Assembly: GCF_009711205.1 (NCBI RefSeq)
Contig: NZ_WMIG01000004.1
Span: 236,329 to 300,328, forward strand
Source of the DNA: Paracoccus litorisediminis
GTDB taxonomy: Bacteria > Pseudomonadota > Alphaproteobacteria > Rhodobacterales > Rhodobacteraceae
Direction: 5' to 3'
Length of the DNA: 64,000 bases
The notes under the pieces are model-generated. The model saw only the letters and a program-made list of their open reading frames with translations, did not search any database and had not been told where the DNA came from. The first letter of the stretch is position 1, and every line of letters begins with the position of its first letter. Both the position numbers and the translations under genes were made by a program. Positions 17,931 to 27,080 of this stretch are shown piece after piece.

Positions 17931-19861
17931 GCCGCCACCTTTCCACGGCGGATGGGCCCGCCTGCCAGCCAAGCGCTGCCCAGCGCGTCCAGCGCGAACA
18001 GCAACGCCGCCAGCCCGATCAGCCAGCCACGCAGATCGATGCCGGGGGCACGGCGCGCGGCCTCGACGGTGACGCCGGGCCATGTCGCCTCGCGCATCGG
18101 GCCGCCCGCATTCAGCGCAATCGCCCTTTCGCCCGAGCGGTAAAGCCCGGCAGGCGCGCCCGGAGCGGGGCCCTTGGCGAATTCCGCAGCCGGAACGGGA
18201 ACCGGGTCCTGCGACGTGGACAGGCGGCCGAACCCGTCCAGCACCTCGACCGGCGTCCAGAAGATGTCGCCCTCGGCCTCGGTTTCGGGCGGGGCAGCGC
18301 TGGCGCGGGCGGTCTGGACCAGCCGGTCCAGCATCTGCACGAACAGCCCCGAAATCGCGAGATTCGACCATTCCGCATTGGCCGAGGAATGGAACAGGAC
18401 CACCTGCCCTTCGCCCAGATCCTCGCGCGTGACCAGCGGTGTGCCGTCGCTCAGCTGAGCCAGTGTCCGCTGCGCCAGTTCCGGCGAGGGCTCGGCCAGA
18501 AGCTGGGCGCGGATCATGGCGTCAGCGGGGATCGCCAGCCCGCCGAACGGCCCATCGACGGGGAAAGGCGCGATGGTGCGCGGATCGCCCCAACTGAGCG
18601 CGCCGCCGATATCGCGCCCGCCACTACGCAGCCGCACCGGCAGCAAGGGTTCCTCGGTCAGGAATTCGGATGCCGCCATGCGCGGACCGGCGAAACGGAT
18701 CAGCAGCCCGCCCTGATCCACCCATTCCGTCAGCGCATCGCTTTCGGGAAGCCCGACCAGATCGGCCAGCACGATCACGTCGGGCGCGGCTTGCAACACA
18801 TCGGACAAGCCGCCCTCGATCAGATCGGTGCGCGGAGCCAGTGCCCGGCGCAGATAATGCAGCGGGGAAAGCAGGCTTTGCCCCTCGCTCGCGCGGTCAT
18901 CGCCGACCAAGGCAACCTTGCGGCGGCGCACGCTGTCATCGGCCAGCACCACCGCCCCGGCACTGTCCTGCCCGTCCAGCTGAAAGCGGGTGATGCGGTT
19001 GCGCAATTCGCTGGGCAGGTCGATCGCAACGGCGCGGGTCGAGATGCCGTTTTCGATCTGTGCGTCCTCAGCGGTCAGGCGCGCCAACTCGCGCGCGGCG
19101 CCCTGCGGATCGGTGCCGATGGCCAGCACGTCGGGCGCAGCCCCGCTGGCGGTCGAACGCAGGCGCAGCGACGGCTGATCCCCGGCCACCAGTTGCAGCG
19201 ATTGGCGCGGCCCTTCAGGCGGCACGACCGTCACCGTGCCGCGTCCGCGCAGGTTCGTCAGCAGCGCGGTACGGCCGGGATGGTCCAACCCGTCGCTGAG
19301 CCACAGGACCTGCAATCCCGATTGCGGGGTCTGGCCGAACAGCCGGTCCAGATCCTCGGGGTAGCGCGTCTCCCATGCGGCGGGCTGGAAGGCGCGCAAC
19401 TGGGCGGCAAGCTCGGTCGCGGGGGCAAAGGGCAGCGCGCCTTCGGAATGTCCGTCCGCCAGCAGCAGCGCCGCAGGCTGACCGCTGGCCGAGGTGCGGT
19501 CCAGCGCCCGCAGCGCGCGGGCCTGACGCTGCGGCCAGTCGGGGGCCGCAGCCCAGCCCGCATCCATGACGATCAGCAACGGCCCCTGCCCGCCCTGTTC
19601 CGGCGCGGGCTTCCAGATCGGGCCAGCAAAGCCAAGGATCAGCGCCGCAATCGCCAGCACGCGCAACAGCAGCAGCCACCACGGCGTATGGCGCGCGACC
19701 GGCTGCGGGTCCTTCAACCCGATCAGCAGCCGCGTGCCGGGAAAGCGCAGCACCTTGGGCGAAGGCGGCATGACCCGCAGGATCAGCCAGATCACCGGCA
19801 ATGCCGCCAATGCGGCCAGCAGCCAAGGGGTCAGGAAGCCAAGTGGACCAAGGACCAGCAT
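17927..19861 (-). CDS. BatA-like (aerotolerance regulator N-terminal) membrane protein
   Basis: A 644-residue membrane protein with the BatA N-terminal region: a TM in FLTPWLLAALAALPVIWLIL (about 8-27, cut at 20 residues), the PPSPKVLRFPGTRLL segment and a second TM in LLLLRVLAIAALILGFAGP. A degenerate von Willebrand-type domain follows (LLIVMDAGWAAAPDW), with the metal-binding DxSxS not preserved, and a C-terminal TM near WLIGLAALLFALDALGS. Start is ATG 19861, overlapping the DUF58 stop as TGATG, with GGAGGGG just upstream. Probably part of a MoxR-assisted envelope complex. Confidence 0.87.
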   Translation of the reverse strand: MLVLGPLGFLTPWLLAALAALPVIWLILRVMPPSPKVLRFPGTRLLIGLKDPQPVARHTPWWLLLLRVLAIAALILGFAGPIWKPAPEQGGQGPLLIVMDAGWAAAPDWPQRQARALRALDRTSASGQPAALLLADGHSEGALPFAPATELAAQLRAFQPAAWETRYPEDLDRLFGQTPQSGLQVLWLSDGLDHPGRTALLTNLRGRGTVTVVPPEGPRQSLQLVAGDQPSLRLRSTASGAAPDVLAIGTDPQGAARELARLTAEDAQIENGISTRAVAIDLPSELRNRITRFQLDGQDSAGAVVLADDSVRRRKVALVGDDRASEGQSLLSPLHYLRRALAPRTDLIEGGLSDVLQAAPDVIVLADLVGLPESDALTEWVDQGGLLIRFAGPRMAASEFLTEEPLLPVRLRSGGRDIGGALSWGDPRTIAPFPVDGPFGGLAIPADAMIRAQLLAEPSPELAQRTLAQLSDGTPLVTREDLGEGQVVLFHSSANAEWSNLAISGLFVQMLDRLVQTARASAAPPETEAEGDIFWTPVEVLDGFGRLSTSQDPVPVPAAEFAKGPAPGAPAGLYRSGERAIALNAGGPMREATWPGVTVEAARRAPGIDLRGWLIGLAALLFALDALGSAWLAGGPIRRGKVAA

Positions 19862-20730
19862 CACCCCTCCAGCACGGACCACAGCCAGAGCAGCGCCTGC
19901 GCCGGCGGCGCGCCGGTATCATGGGTGCCGAAATGCCAACCCGCATTCAACGCGGCGCGGGACAGGCTGGCGCGCCGATCCGCAAGCCGCGCCAGATAGG
20001 CCTCGCGCAGGCCGCTGGCATCGCGGGTGTCGTGGCTCAGCGCGCCGCTGGCCGACCGGAACAGCACCGCCCCGCCATAGGGAAAGCCTTCCTCGTCGGG
20101 GTCCAGCACCTGCAGCGCCGCGCCCTGCACCCCGGCAGCCGCCGCCCGGTCCAGAAAATCCAGCATCGGGGCGGGATCGCCCAGAAAATCGTCGATCATG
20201 ATCAGCCGCTGACCGGGACGCAGAATGTCGCTCGCCGGGGCGTCGTCATCGCGGGTCAGCACCTCGCGCCGCACCAGCGCATCGGCGATGCGTTCGGCCT
20301 GCAAGCGGCCCGGACGCGGCGGCTGCCCGGCCAAGGCGACCCGTTCGCCCCCCTCCAGCAGCGCCATGCCCAGCGCCAAAGCCAGCAGATCGGTCCGCGC
20401 ACGCTTGCTGGGCCGGTCCGGCCCGCCCGAGAACTCCATCCCCGCCGCCGAGGACACCCAGATCACCGCCGATTGCGCCATCTCGGCCTCGCGGTCGCGC
20501 ACGAATTGCCCATCCGAGCGGGCCGAGCGCCGCCAGTCGATGCTGCGCGCCGTATCGCCGGGGGCGGCGGGACGGTATTGCCAGAAATCCTCGCCCATCC
20601 CGGCGCGGCGCTTGCCATGCAGGCCTGCGGTCAGACTGGCGGCCAGCCGCTCCGCCGACAGCATCAGGGCCGGAAGCCCGGCCGAGGCAGCCTCGGCCCT
20701 TGCGCGCAGATCGGCGGGGGACGCGGTCAC
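19861..20730 (-). CDS. DUF58 domain protein
   Basis: A 289-residue DUF58 protein. The family motif is clear: GKRRAGMGEDFWQYRPAAPGDTARSIDWRRSARS in pieces RRAGMGEDFWQYR (about 41-53) and GDTARSIDWRRSAR (58-71), followed by a VWA-like fold (SAVIWVSSAAGM, LIMIDDFLGDP). Members are encoded with MoxR AAA+ ATPases and are thought to be partners. The start is GTG at 20730, overlapping the moxR stop (GTGA). No TM segments are seen, so it is probably cytoplasmic or bound to the membrane proteins downstream. Confidence 0.92.
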   Translation of the reverse strand: MTASPADLRARAEAASAGLPALMLSAERLAASLTAGLHGKRRAGMGEDFWQYRPAAPGDTARSIDWRRSARSDGQFVRDREAEMAQSAVIWVSSAAGMEFSGGPDRPSKRARTDLLALALGMALLEGGERVALAGQPPRPGRLQAERIADALVRREVLTRDDDAPASDILRPGQRLIMIDDFLGDPAPMLDFLDRAAAAGVQGAALQVLDPDEEGFPYGGAVLFRSASGALSHDTRDASGLREAYLARLADRRASLSRAALNAGWHFGTHDTGAPPAQALLWLWSVLEG

Positions 20731-21728
20731 GCCGCTTCCTGCATCCGGTCGCCAAGCAGACGCGCGATGACGCCCTCGACGGTCTCGCCACGGGCGCGCG
20801 CGGCAAAGCTAAGCGCCATGCGGTGACGCAGGACCGGCGCGGCCATTTCCTCGACATCCTCAAGTGTCGGCGCGAAACGGCCGTTCAGGGCGGCGCGGGC
20901 GCGGGTCACCAAAGTCAGCGCCTGCGCGGCACGCGGCCCCGGCCCCCAGACCAGCGTTTCGCCCATCCAGCCGGGCGCCTCGGGCGCACCGGGCCGGGCG
21001 GCGCGGACCAGATCGAGGATGGCGTTCAGCACGCTTTCACCCACTGGCATCCGGCGGATCAGGGCCTGCGCCGCGATCAACCCCTGCGCGTCAAAGACCG
21101 GATGCGCCGCACCCTGCTCGACCCCGGTGGTCGCCAGCAGGATCGCGCGCTCGGTCTCGCGGTCGGGGTAATCCACGTCGATCTGCAGCAGGAAACGGTC
21201 CAGCTGCGCCTCGGGCAGCGGATAGGTCCCCTCTTGTTCGATCGGGTTCTGAGTGGCGAGGACATGGAACGGGCGACCCAGCGGGCGATGCTCACCACCG
21301 ATGGTGACCTCGCCTTCCTGCATGGCCTGCAACAGCGCGGATTGGGTGCGGGGGCTGGCGCGGTTGATCTCATCCGCCATCAACAGCTGGGTGAAAACCG
21401 GCCCCTCGATGAAGCGAAACGCCCGGCTGCCATCGGCGCGGATATCCAGCACTTCCGAGCCAAGAATGTCGGCGGGCATCAGGTCGGGGGTGAACTGCAC
21501 CCGCGCACTGCCCAGACCCAGAACGGTCGACAGCGTATCGACCAGCATGGTCTTGCCCAGACCGGGCTGACCGACCAGAAGCGCATGTCCGCCCGACAAG
21601 ATCGCGGCCAGAACCTGCTCAACCACGGCGTGCTGGCCGACGAAACGCTGCTCGACGCTGCGGCGGGCCTCAAGCAGCCTTGCGGTCAGCGTCTGGACAT
21701 CGGAGACAAGTTGTTCATCCTCGGTCAT
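20727..21728 (-). CDS. MoxR-family AAA+ ATPase
   Basis: A 333-residue AAA+ ATPase of the MoxR group, chaperone-like ATPases that mature or insert metal or cofactor in partner proteins. Walker A is GQPGLGKT (53-60), Walker [16 protein letters not shown], sensor 1 [12 protein letters not shown], and [10 protein letters not shown] marks the MoxR helix. ATG at 21728 is set by an AGAGGC site eight bases upstream; the frame is open further but without family similarity. It leads a run of five genes (MoxR, DUF58, BatA-like, DUF4159, amidotransferase-like) in which each start overlaps the previous stop. Confidence 0.93.
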   Translation of the reverse strand: MTEDEQLVSDVQTLTARLLEARRSVEQRFVGQHAVVEQVLAAILSGGHALLVGQPGLGKTMLVDTLSTVLGLGSARVQFTPDLMPADILGSEVLDIRADGSRAFRFIEGPVFTQLLMADEINRASPRTQSALLQAMQEGEVTIGGEHRPLGRPFHVLATQNPIEQEGTYPLPEAQLDRFLLQIDVDYPDRETERAILLATTGVEQGAAHPVFDAQGLIAAQALIRRMPVGESVLNAILDLVRAARPGAPEAPGWMGETLVWGPGPRAAQALTLVTRARAALNGRFAPTLEDVEEMAAPVLRHRMALSFAARARGETVEGVIARLLGDRMQEAA

Positions 21729-21790
21729 GACAATGCCTCTTTTCTGATCTAGGACAGCATAGGATGAGGAATGGCGAGGCTCCACTGGTA

Positions 21791-22336
21791 ATGGGTGGAA
21801 AGACTGACAATCCCGTGAAGGATGTGGCCGGGCTGGTGGCCTCGGCGCGGCTTGCCTCAAAAACAGGCCCGGCTCCGGTGCACCTGTGGAACCCGCCCTT
21901 TTGTGGCGATCTGGATATCGAGATCCGTGCCGATGGCAGCTGGTTCTATCTGGGCACGCCCATCGGCAGGCCGGAACTGGTGCGGCTCTTCGCCTCGATC
22001 CTGAAGCGCGAGGGCGACAGCTACTACCTTGTCACCCCGGCAGAAAAGGTGGGCATCCGCGTGCAGGACGCGCCCTTCATCGCCGTCGATGCCGAGATCG
22101 GGCAGGATGTCACCTTCACCACCAATATGGGCGAGACTATTGTGGCCGGTCCCGGTCATGCTGTCGAAATGCGCGGCACCGCAGATGCCCCTCGCCCCTA
22201 TCTGCATGTGCGCAGCGGCCTTTATGCGCTGATCGACCGCAAGACCTTCTATCGACTTGCCCTTGCCGCCGAGCCGGATCAGAACGGGCAAGCGAGCCTG
22301 AAATCGGCCGGAATGACATTCTCGCTGGAGCCCTGA
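21791..22336 (+). CDS. DUF1285 family protein
   Basis: A 181-residue soluble protein of the DUF1285 family, unknown function. The hallmark VHLWNPPFCGDLDIEIRADG and WFYLGTPIGRPELVRLF are near the start, followed by YYLVTPAEKVGI, VDAEIG and a late RSGLYALIDRKTFYRL. I selected ATG 21791 because the family usually has about 30 residues before HLWN; an ATG at 21764 adds nine residues. It is divergent from moxR with a 62-bp gap that must hold both promoters, and is followed 1 bp later by the hyi-like gene. Confidence 0.86.
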   Translation: MGGKTDNPVKDVAGLVASARLASKTGPAPVHLWNPPFCGDLDIEIRADGSWFYLGTPIGRPELVRLFASILKREGDSYYLVTPAEKVGIRVQDAPFIAVDAEIGQDVTFTTNMGETIVAGPGHAVEMRGTADAPRPYLHVRSGLYALIDRKTFYRLALAAEPDQNGQASLKSAGMTFSLEP

Positions 22337-22337
22337 C

Positions 22338-23093
22338 ATGGCACGCATGGCGGCCAACCTGACCTATCTGTTCACCGAACTGCCCATGCTGCAGCGATTC
22401 GCAGCGGCACGCCGTGCCGGTTTCGACGGGGTCGAGATCCTGTTTCCCTATGACCTTGCCTCCAAGGACCTGGTCAAGGCGGCACAGACCGAGGGCATGG
22501 AATTCGTGCTGATGAACACGCCACCGCCGAACTGGGCGGGTGGTCCGCGCGGCTTTGCCGCCAAACCCGGCGGCGAGGCGCGCTTTCGCAGCGATTTCGA
22601 CCGCGCCATGCGCTTTGCCAATGTGATGAAGGTGCGCCATCTGCATGTGATGGCCGGGCGCGCCAAGGGTCCGGCCGCGCGTCAGACCCTGATCGAGAAC
22701 CTGAAATGGGCCGCCGCCCGTGCGCCCCAGCAAAGCCTGACCATCGAGCCGATCAACACCCGCGACAATCCGGGCTATTACCTCGACAGTTTCGAGCTTG
22801 CCGCCGAGATCGTGGCCGAAGTCGGCGCCCCCAATCTGGGCCTGCAATTCGACGCCTATCAGGCCCAGATGATCCACGGGCATGTCATGCCCCTGTGGGA
22901 ACAACTGGCACCGCTGGCCCGTCATGTGCAGATCGCCGGCTGCCCCGGCCGGCATGAGCCAAGCTCGGGCAGCTTCGATTTCACCGGCTTCCTGCGCGCG
23001 TTGGAGGCCAGCAATTACGACGGCTGGATCGGCGCGGAATACCTGCCCAGCACCTCGACCAGCGCCGGAATAGACTGGCTGCGCTCGGCCTAA
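22338..23093 (+). CDS. hyi: Hydroxypyruvate isomerase-like TIM-barrel protein
   Basis: A 251-residue sugar-isomerase/AP-endonuclease-2-like TIM barrel. Hydroxypyruvate isomerase interconverts hydroxypyruvate and tartronate semialdehyde in glyoxylate use. Family marks are the start ANLTYLFTELPMLQRFAAA, GFDGVEILFPYD, LTIEPINTRDNPGYYL with the metal-site Glu, NLGLQFDAYQAQ with an Asp ligand, and IGAEYLPS at the end with the last Glu. It directly follows DUF1285 (1-bp gap) and overlaps the convergent ALDH gene by four bases. Closely related 2-oxo-tetronate isomerases (OtnI) have similar motifs, so the substrate is not certain. Confidence 0.85.
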   Translation: MARMAANLTYLFTELPMLQRFAAARRAGFDGVEILFPYDLASKDLVKAAQTEGMEFVLMNTPPPNWAGGPRGFAAKPGGEARFRSDFDRAMRFANVMKVRHLHVMAGRAKGPAARQTLIENLKWAAARAPQQSLTIEPINTRDNPGYYLDSFELAAEIVAEVGAPNLGLQFDAYQAQMIHGHVMPLWEQLAPLARHVQIAGCPGRHEPSSGSFDFTGFLRALEASNYDGWIGAEYLPSTSTSAGIDWLRSA

Positions 23094-25435
23094 TAGGCCG
23101 AGCTGCCGGTGCCCGCAGGCAACGCGCCATAGGGCAACCAGATCGTCTTGGTCCGACTGGCGGCTCGCAGGAAGGCCCGTCCCTGCGCGTTGGCATCAGA
23201 CCAGTCGCGATGATCGGGCGACCAGACCGGGATCAGCGTCTGGGCGGCGGCCTGTTCGATCGCGGTGCGGCCAGCGCCATCCCCGACCTGCCAGATCGCG
23301 TTCACCCCGTCATGGCTGGCCAAGGCCCGGCCCAGTTCCTCGCGCGGGCCGGTGACGATATTGACCACGCCCCCCGGCACATCCGAACAGGCCAGCACCT
23401 GCGCCAGTGTCAGCGCCGCCATCGGCTGATCCTGCGAGGGGATCGCCACGACCGCATTGCCCATGGCGATGGCGGGCAGAACCAGCGACATCAGCCCGGC
23501 CAGCGGCGCGCCATTCGGAGCGATGATGCCCATCACCCCCTGTGGCTCGGGCTGGACATGGGTCAGGTGGCCCGGCTTGGCCGATACCGTCGCGCCGTCG
23601 AACTTGTCGGCATGCGCGGCATAAAAGAAGCAGCGGCGGATCGTCGCCTCGACCTCATCGGCGCTGGCAAAACCCGCGAATTCCGAACGCCGCAGGCCCA
23701 GATTCTCGGCCAGGAAATACAGGACCTGCGCGCGGCCATGCCCGCCCAGCCCCTGCCATTTGCCAAGCGCGCCTTGCGCGGCCTCGACGGCGTTGCGGAT
23801 GTCCTTGCGACCGCCCAGCGGGATCAGTTCGTCCTGCGCACTGTAGCTGGCCCCGCCATCGGGGCGTTTCTGCGCGCCGCCGATATACAGCTTCACCGTA
23901 CGGTCGATGCCCTCGCCGTCACCAGCCGCGCCATTCGGCATGGCCGAGATCGCGCCGGGCGCGGGATCACGGACCACGGCGGCGGCCGGAGCGGCCAGAT
24001 AGTCCAGCATTCCCTCGCGCCCGCCCTCGCGGCCATAGCCGCTGTCGCGCACCCCGCCAAAGGGTGCGCCCGCGTCAAAGATATTGGCGCAGTTCACCCA
24101 GACCACGCCCGCCCTGATCTTGGCTGCCAGATCGGTCGCGACGGTAGCGCTTTCCGACCAGACCGAGGCCGCCAGACCGTAAGCGGTGTTATTGGCCAGA
24201 TCGACGGCCTCATCCGGGGTGCGGAAGGTGGAAAGCGTGGCGATGGGGCCAAAGATTTCCTGCCGCATGCCCGGATTGGCCGGGGCGATGTTCTTCAGAT
24301 AACCCGGCGCGATGAAGCACCCTTGCTGAGGCTGCCCGCCGACCAGCACTGCGCCTTCGCGGGTCGCCGCGCCAAGGATCGACAGGATGCGGTCCTTTTG
24401 CACCGGATCGACGATGGCGCCGATATCGGTCGACTTGTCCAAGGGCGGTCCGACGCGCAGCTTTTCCATCCTGCGGTGCAGCAGGGTTTCGAAGCGTTCC
24501 GCCACAGATTCCGCGACCAGAATGCGCGACCCGGCGCAGCAGACCTGCCCCTGATTGAACCAGATGGAATCGACGACGCCTTCGACCGCCGCGTCCAGAT
24601 CGGCGTCGGGCATGACGACAAAGGGCGACTTGCCGCCCAGTTCCAGCGTCAGCTTGCGCCCCGTTCCGGCCAGCGCGCGGGCGATGCCGCGCCCGACCTC
24701 GGTCGAGCCGGTGAAGGCGATCTTGTCCACGGGTGAGCCGACCAGCGCGGCCCCGGTTTCGCCGTCGCCGGTGACGATGTTCACCACGCCTGCGGGCAGG
24801 CCGACATGGGCGCAGATCTCGGCAAAGGCCAAGGCGGTCAGCGGCGTATATTCGGCGGGCTTCAGGACGACCGTATTCCCGGCGGCCAAGGCGGGCGCGA
24901 CCTTCCACGCCAGCATCAGCAATGGAAAGTTCCACGGGATTATCTGGCCGCAGACACCCAAGGGGGTATGGCCGGGGAATTCGCTGGCTGCGAGTTCCGC
25001 CCAGCCCGCGTGATGATAGAAATGCCGAACCACCAAAGGCACATCGATGTCGCGGCTTTCGCGGATCGGCTTGCCGTTATCCAGCGTCTCAAGCACGGAC
25101 AGGAAACGCTCGCGCTTCTGGATGGTGCGGGCGATGGCATAAAGGAAACGCGCCCGGTCATGGCCCGACATCGCGCCCCAGCTCCGCGCAGCACGGCGGG
25201 CGGCGCGCACGGCTTTCGCCACGTCGCGACTGCTCCCTTGCGACACCTGCGCCAGCTCCTCGCCGGTCGAGGGATCGCGGGTGGCGAAAGTGTCGCCCGG
25301 TTTGGTGAAACGTCCCGCGATGAAATGGCCGAAGCTGCCGCGCGCGGCCAGCCATTCACGAACGGCCGATGCATCCTCGGTCGCGGGCCCGTATTCCATG
25401 CTTTCCATGATCTCGCCTACACTTGGCATCGTCAT
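23090..25435 (-). CDS. ALDH16-like two-domain aldehyde dehydrogenase
   Basis: Oxidises aldehydes with NAD(P)+. The 781-residue protein has a complete aldehyde dehydrogenase domain (about 20-500) with PWNFPLLMLAWK, TGSTEVGRG, the general-base Glu in LELGGKSP and the nucleophile in FNQGQVCCAGSR. A second ALDH-like region (about 530-775) keeps APNGAPLAGLMSLVLPAIAMGN-type sequence but has no LELGG and no catalytic Cys. This build is that of the ALDH16 family, whose bacterial members keep the active Cys. ATG 25435 follows AGGA and the deoC stop by one base. Coupling to deoC suggests acetaldehyde as substrate (inference). Confidence 0.92.
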   Translation of the reverse strand: MTMPSVGEIMESMEYGPATEDASAVREWLAARGSFGHFIAGRFTKPGDTFATRDPSTGEELAQVSQGSSRDVAKAVRAARRAARSWGAMSGHDRARFLYAIARTIQKRERFLSVLETLDNGKPIRESRDIDVPLVVRHFYHHAGWAELAASEFPGHTPLGVCGQIIPWNFPLLMLAWKVAPALAAGNTVVLKPAEYTPLTALAFAEICAHVGLPAGVVNIVTGDGETGAALVGSPVDKIAFTGSTEVGRGIARALAGTGRKLTLELGGKSPFVVMPDADLDAAVEGVVDSIWFNQGQVCCAGSRILVAESVAERFETLLHRRMEKLRVGPPLDKSTDIGAIVDPVQKDRILSILGAATREGAVLVGGQPQQGCFIAPGYLKNIAPANPGMRQEIFGPIATLSTFRTPDEAVDLANNTAYGLAASVWSESATVATDLAAKIRAGVVWVNCANIFDAGAPFGGVRDSGYGREGGREGMLDYLAAPAAAVVRDPAPGAISAMPNGAAGDGEGIDRTVKLYIGGAQKRPDGGASYSAQDELIPLGGRKDIRNAVEAAQGALGKWQGLGGHGRAQVLYFLAENLGLRRSEFAGFASADEVEATIRRCFFYAAHADKFDGATVSAKPGHLTHVQPEPQGVMGIIAPNGAPLAGLMSLVLPAIAMGNAVVAIPSQDQPMAALTLAQVLACSDVPGGVVNIVTGPREELGRALASHDGVNAIWQVGDGAGRTAIEQAAAQTLIPVWSPDHRDWSDANAQGRAFLRAASRTKTIWLPYGALPAGTGSSAY

Positions 25436-25436
25436 C

Positions 25437-26408
25437 TTATCCTGCTGCCAATCGGTGCGCGGCGGCATAGCGCCCCGTCACATGATGGGAAATCTGCCGC
25501 TCGATATCGCCAAGCAGCGAGCTTGCGCCAATGCGGAACAGATCGGGGCGCAGCCAGTCGCGGCCCAGTTCCTCAAGCATCAGCACCTGCCAGTTCAGCG
25601 CATCCTTGGCCGTACGCAAGCCGCCCGCGGGCTTGAAGCCCACGGCAAAGCCGGTCTGGTCGCGATAGTCGCGGATGGTGCGCAGCATGGTCAGGCTGAC
25701 CGGCAGAGTCGCGTTGACCGGCTCCTTGCCGGTCGAGGTCTTGATGAAATCCGAGCCCGCCTGCATGGCGACATGGCTGGCCTTGGCGACGTTTTCCAGC
25801 GTCTTCAGCTCACCCGTGGCAAGGATCGACTTCATCAACGCAGCCCCGCAAGCCTCGCGCATGGCGCAAAGCTCATCGTAAAGCGCGGACCAGTTTCCTT
25901 GCAGAACATGAGCACGGCTGATCACGATGTCGATTTCATCGGCGCCCTGATCCAGCGCATAGCGGATCTCGGCCAGTCGCAGGTCTAGGGGCATCAACCC
26001 TGCCGGAAAGCCCGTCGCGACCGAGGCCACGGGCACGCCCGAGCCCTCAAGCGCGCGTTTGGCCGCCGCAACCATCGTCGGATAGACGCAGACCGCGCCG
26101 GTGGTCAGCCCCTGAACCCCAAGGGTCGCAAGCTGCCCAGCCTCGATCGGCGCGCGCGCCTTGGCGCAAAGCCGGGCCACGCGGTCCGGGGTGTCGTCCC
26201 CGGACAGGGTGGTCAGGTCGATGCAGCGCACCGCGTTCAGCAGCCACGCCGCCTGCCAATCCTTTTTCAGGCTGCGCCGCGCAGGCAGGCTGGCCGCCCG
26301 CCTTTCGCTGGCCGGGGTATTGATGCGAATGCCGTCGAACCACTCCATGCGCAGCGGCACGCCCGGATTGCGGCGGGTATGGCTGGCAACAGGTTTGCCG
26401 TTTTCCAT
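25437..26408 (-). CDS. deoC: Deoxyribose-phosphate aldolase
   Basis: Splits 2-deoxyribose 5-phosphate into acetaldehyde and glyceraldehyde 3-phosphate in deoxynucleoside breakdown. It is a class I Schiff-base aldolase of 323 residues, the longer deoC type with an N-terminal extension (about 60 residues). The active-site lysines are visible in DFIKTSTGKEPV and in VGFKPAGGLRT; ASVATGFPAGLM and DEIDIVISRA are also typical. The ATG at 26408 (MENGKPVASH) fits; nine codons more are open upstream but overlap the previous gene. ALDH16 follows after one base, DUF1523 precedes by two. Confidence 0.95.
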   Translation of the reverse strand: MENGKPVASHTRRNPGVPLRMEWFDGIRINTPASERRAASLPARRSLKKDWQAAWLLNAVRCIDLTTLSGDDTPDRVARLCAKARAPIEAGQLATLGVQGLTTGAVCVYPTMVAAAKRALEGSGVPVASVATGFPAGLMPLDLRLAEIRYALDQGADEIDIVISRAHVLQGNWSALYDELCAMREACGAALMKSILATGELKTLENVAKASHVAMQAGSDFIKTSTGKEPVNATLPVSLTMLRTIRDYRDQTGFAVGFKPAGGLRTAKDALNWQVLMLEELGRDWLRPDLFRIGASSLLGDIERQISHHVTGRYAAAHRLAAG

Positions 26409-26410
26409 GC

Positions 26411-27070
26411 TCAGCGTCCTCTGACCCAATCCCACCAGCGGCTGACCCGGCCACGGGCACGGTCACGCGCCGCATCCGCCTGCGCGTCGATGCGGTCCCA
26501 GGCCTCATCGGCAGAGCGGATCGCGGGCTCGATGCTGCGTTCGTGGAACTGGTTCCACATCCGCCACAGCATGAACAGCAGCACGCCCAGCACCAGCAGG
26601 ATCAGCACCGCCGGCCAGTTGAACGGCCGCACATCCGGCCCCGCCACCGACCGGATCGAGATTGCATTGGGATAGATCGACAGCCACGACACCCGCCAGC
26701 CATAGGACGTGACGCTGACCCATTCCGGATTGGCCGAGGTCGATTTGCGATCGGTGGCCTGCGCATGCAGGTTCGAGCTGTCGTATTTGAAGTAAGGCGG
26801 CCAGATCCAGCCGGTGTCCTCATTGCGATAGACATAGGGGCGGCCATTCGGACGCACCGTGTCGATAAAGCGCACATCGCGCTGGCCCGCCGCGTTCTGC
26901 ACCGTGCCAGCATCGGCCGAGGCATAGAAAATCGCATTCGCCCCGATATCGGTCAGACGATTGTAGGTGTTCGTGATCCGCACCGTCTGCCGCGAGGGCA
27001 AGGCGTAATCCAGAAACAGAAAGACGGTGATGCCGAACAGCACACCCAGGACAGTCAGGAACCAGCGCAT
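26411..27070 (-). CDS. DUF1523 family membrane protein
   Basis: A 219-residue inner-membrane protein, one N-terminal TM (WFLTVLGVLFGITVFLFLDY), a periplasmic domain with RITNTYNRLTDIG, DVRFIDTVRPNGRPYVYRNED and WIWPPYFKYDSSNL segments, and a second TM near 155-172 (LILLVLGVLLFML) before a charged cytoplasmic tail. This is the DUF1523 pattern, of unknown function. The start ATG at 27070 is ten bases from the preceding small membrane protein gene, and deoC begins two bases after its stop, so all may share one message. Confidence 0.84.
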   Translation of the reverse strand: MRWFLTVLGVLFGITVFLFLDYALPSRQTVRITNTYNRLTDIGANAIFYASADAGTVQNAAGQRDVRFIDTVRPNGRPYVYRNEDTGWIWPPYFKYDSSNLHAQATDRKSTSANPEWVSVTSYGWRVSWLSIYPNAISIRSVAGPDVRPFNWPAVLILLVLGVLLFMLWRMWNQFHERSIEPAIRSADEAWDRIDAQADAARDRARGRVSRWWDWVRGR

Positions 27071-27080
27071 CGGCGCCCTC

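Noticed and set aside
17100..18371. Longer version of the DUF4159 gene starting near 18371
   Set aside because: Residues before MIWFLLAPF are out-of-frame BatA-like sequence; a signal peptide starts exactly at 17930.
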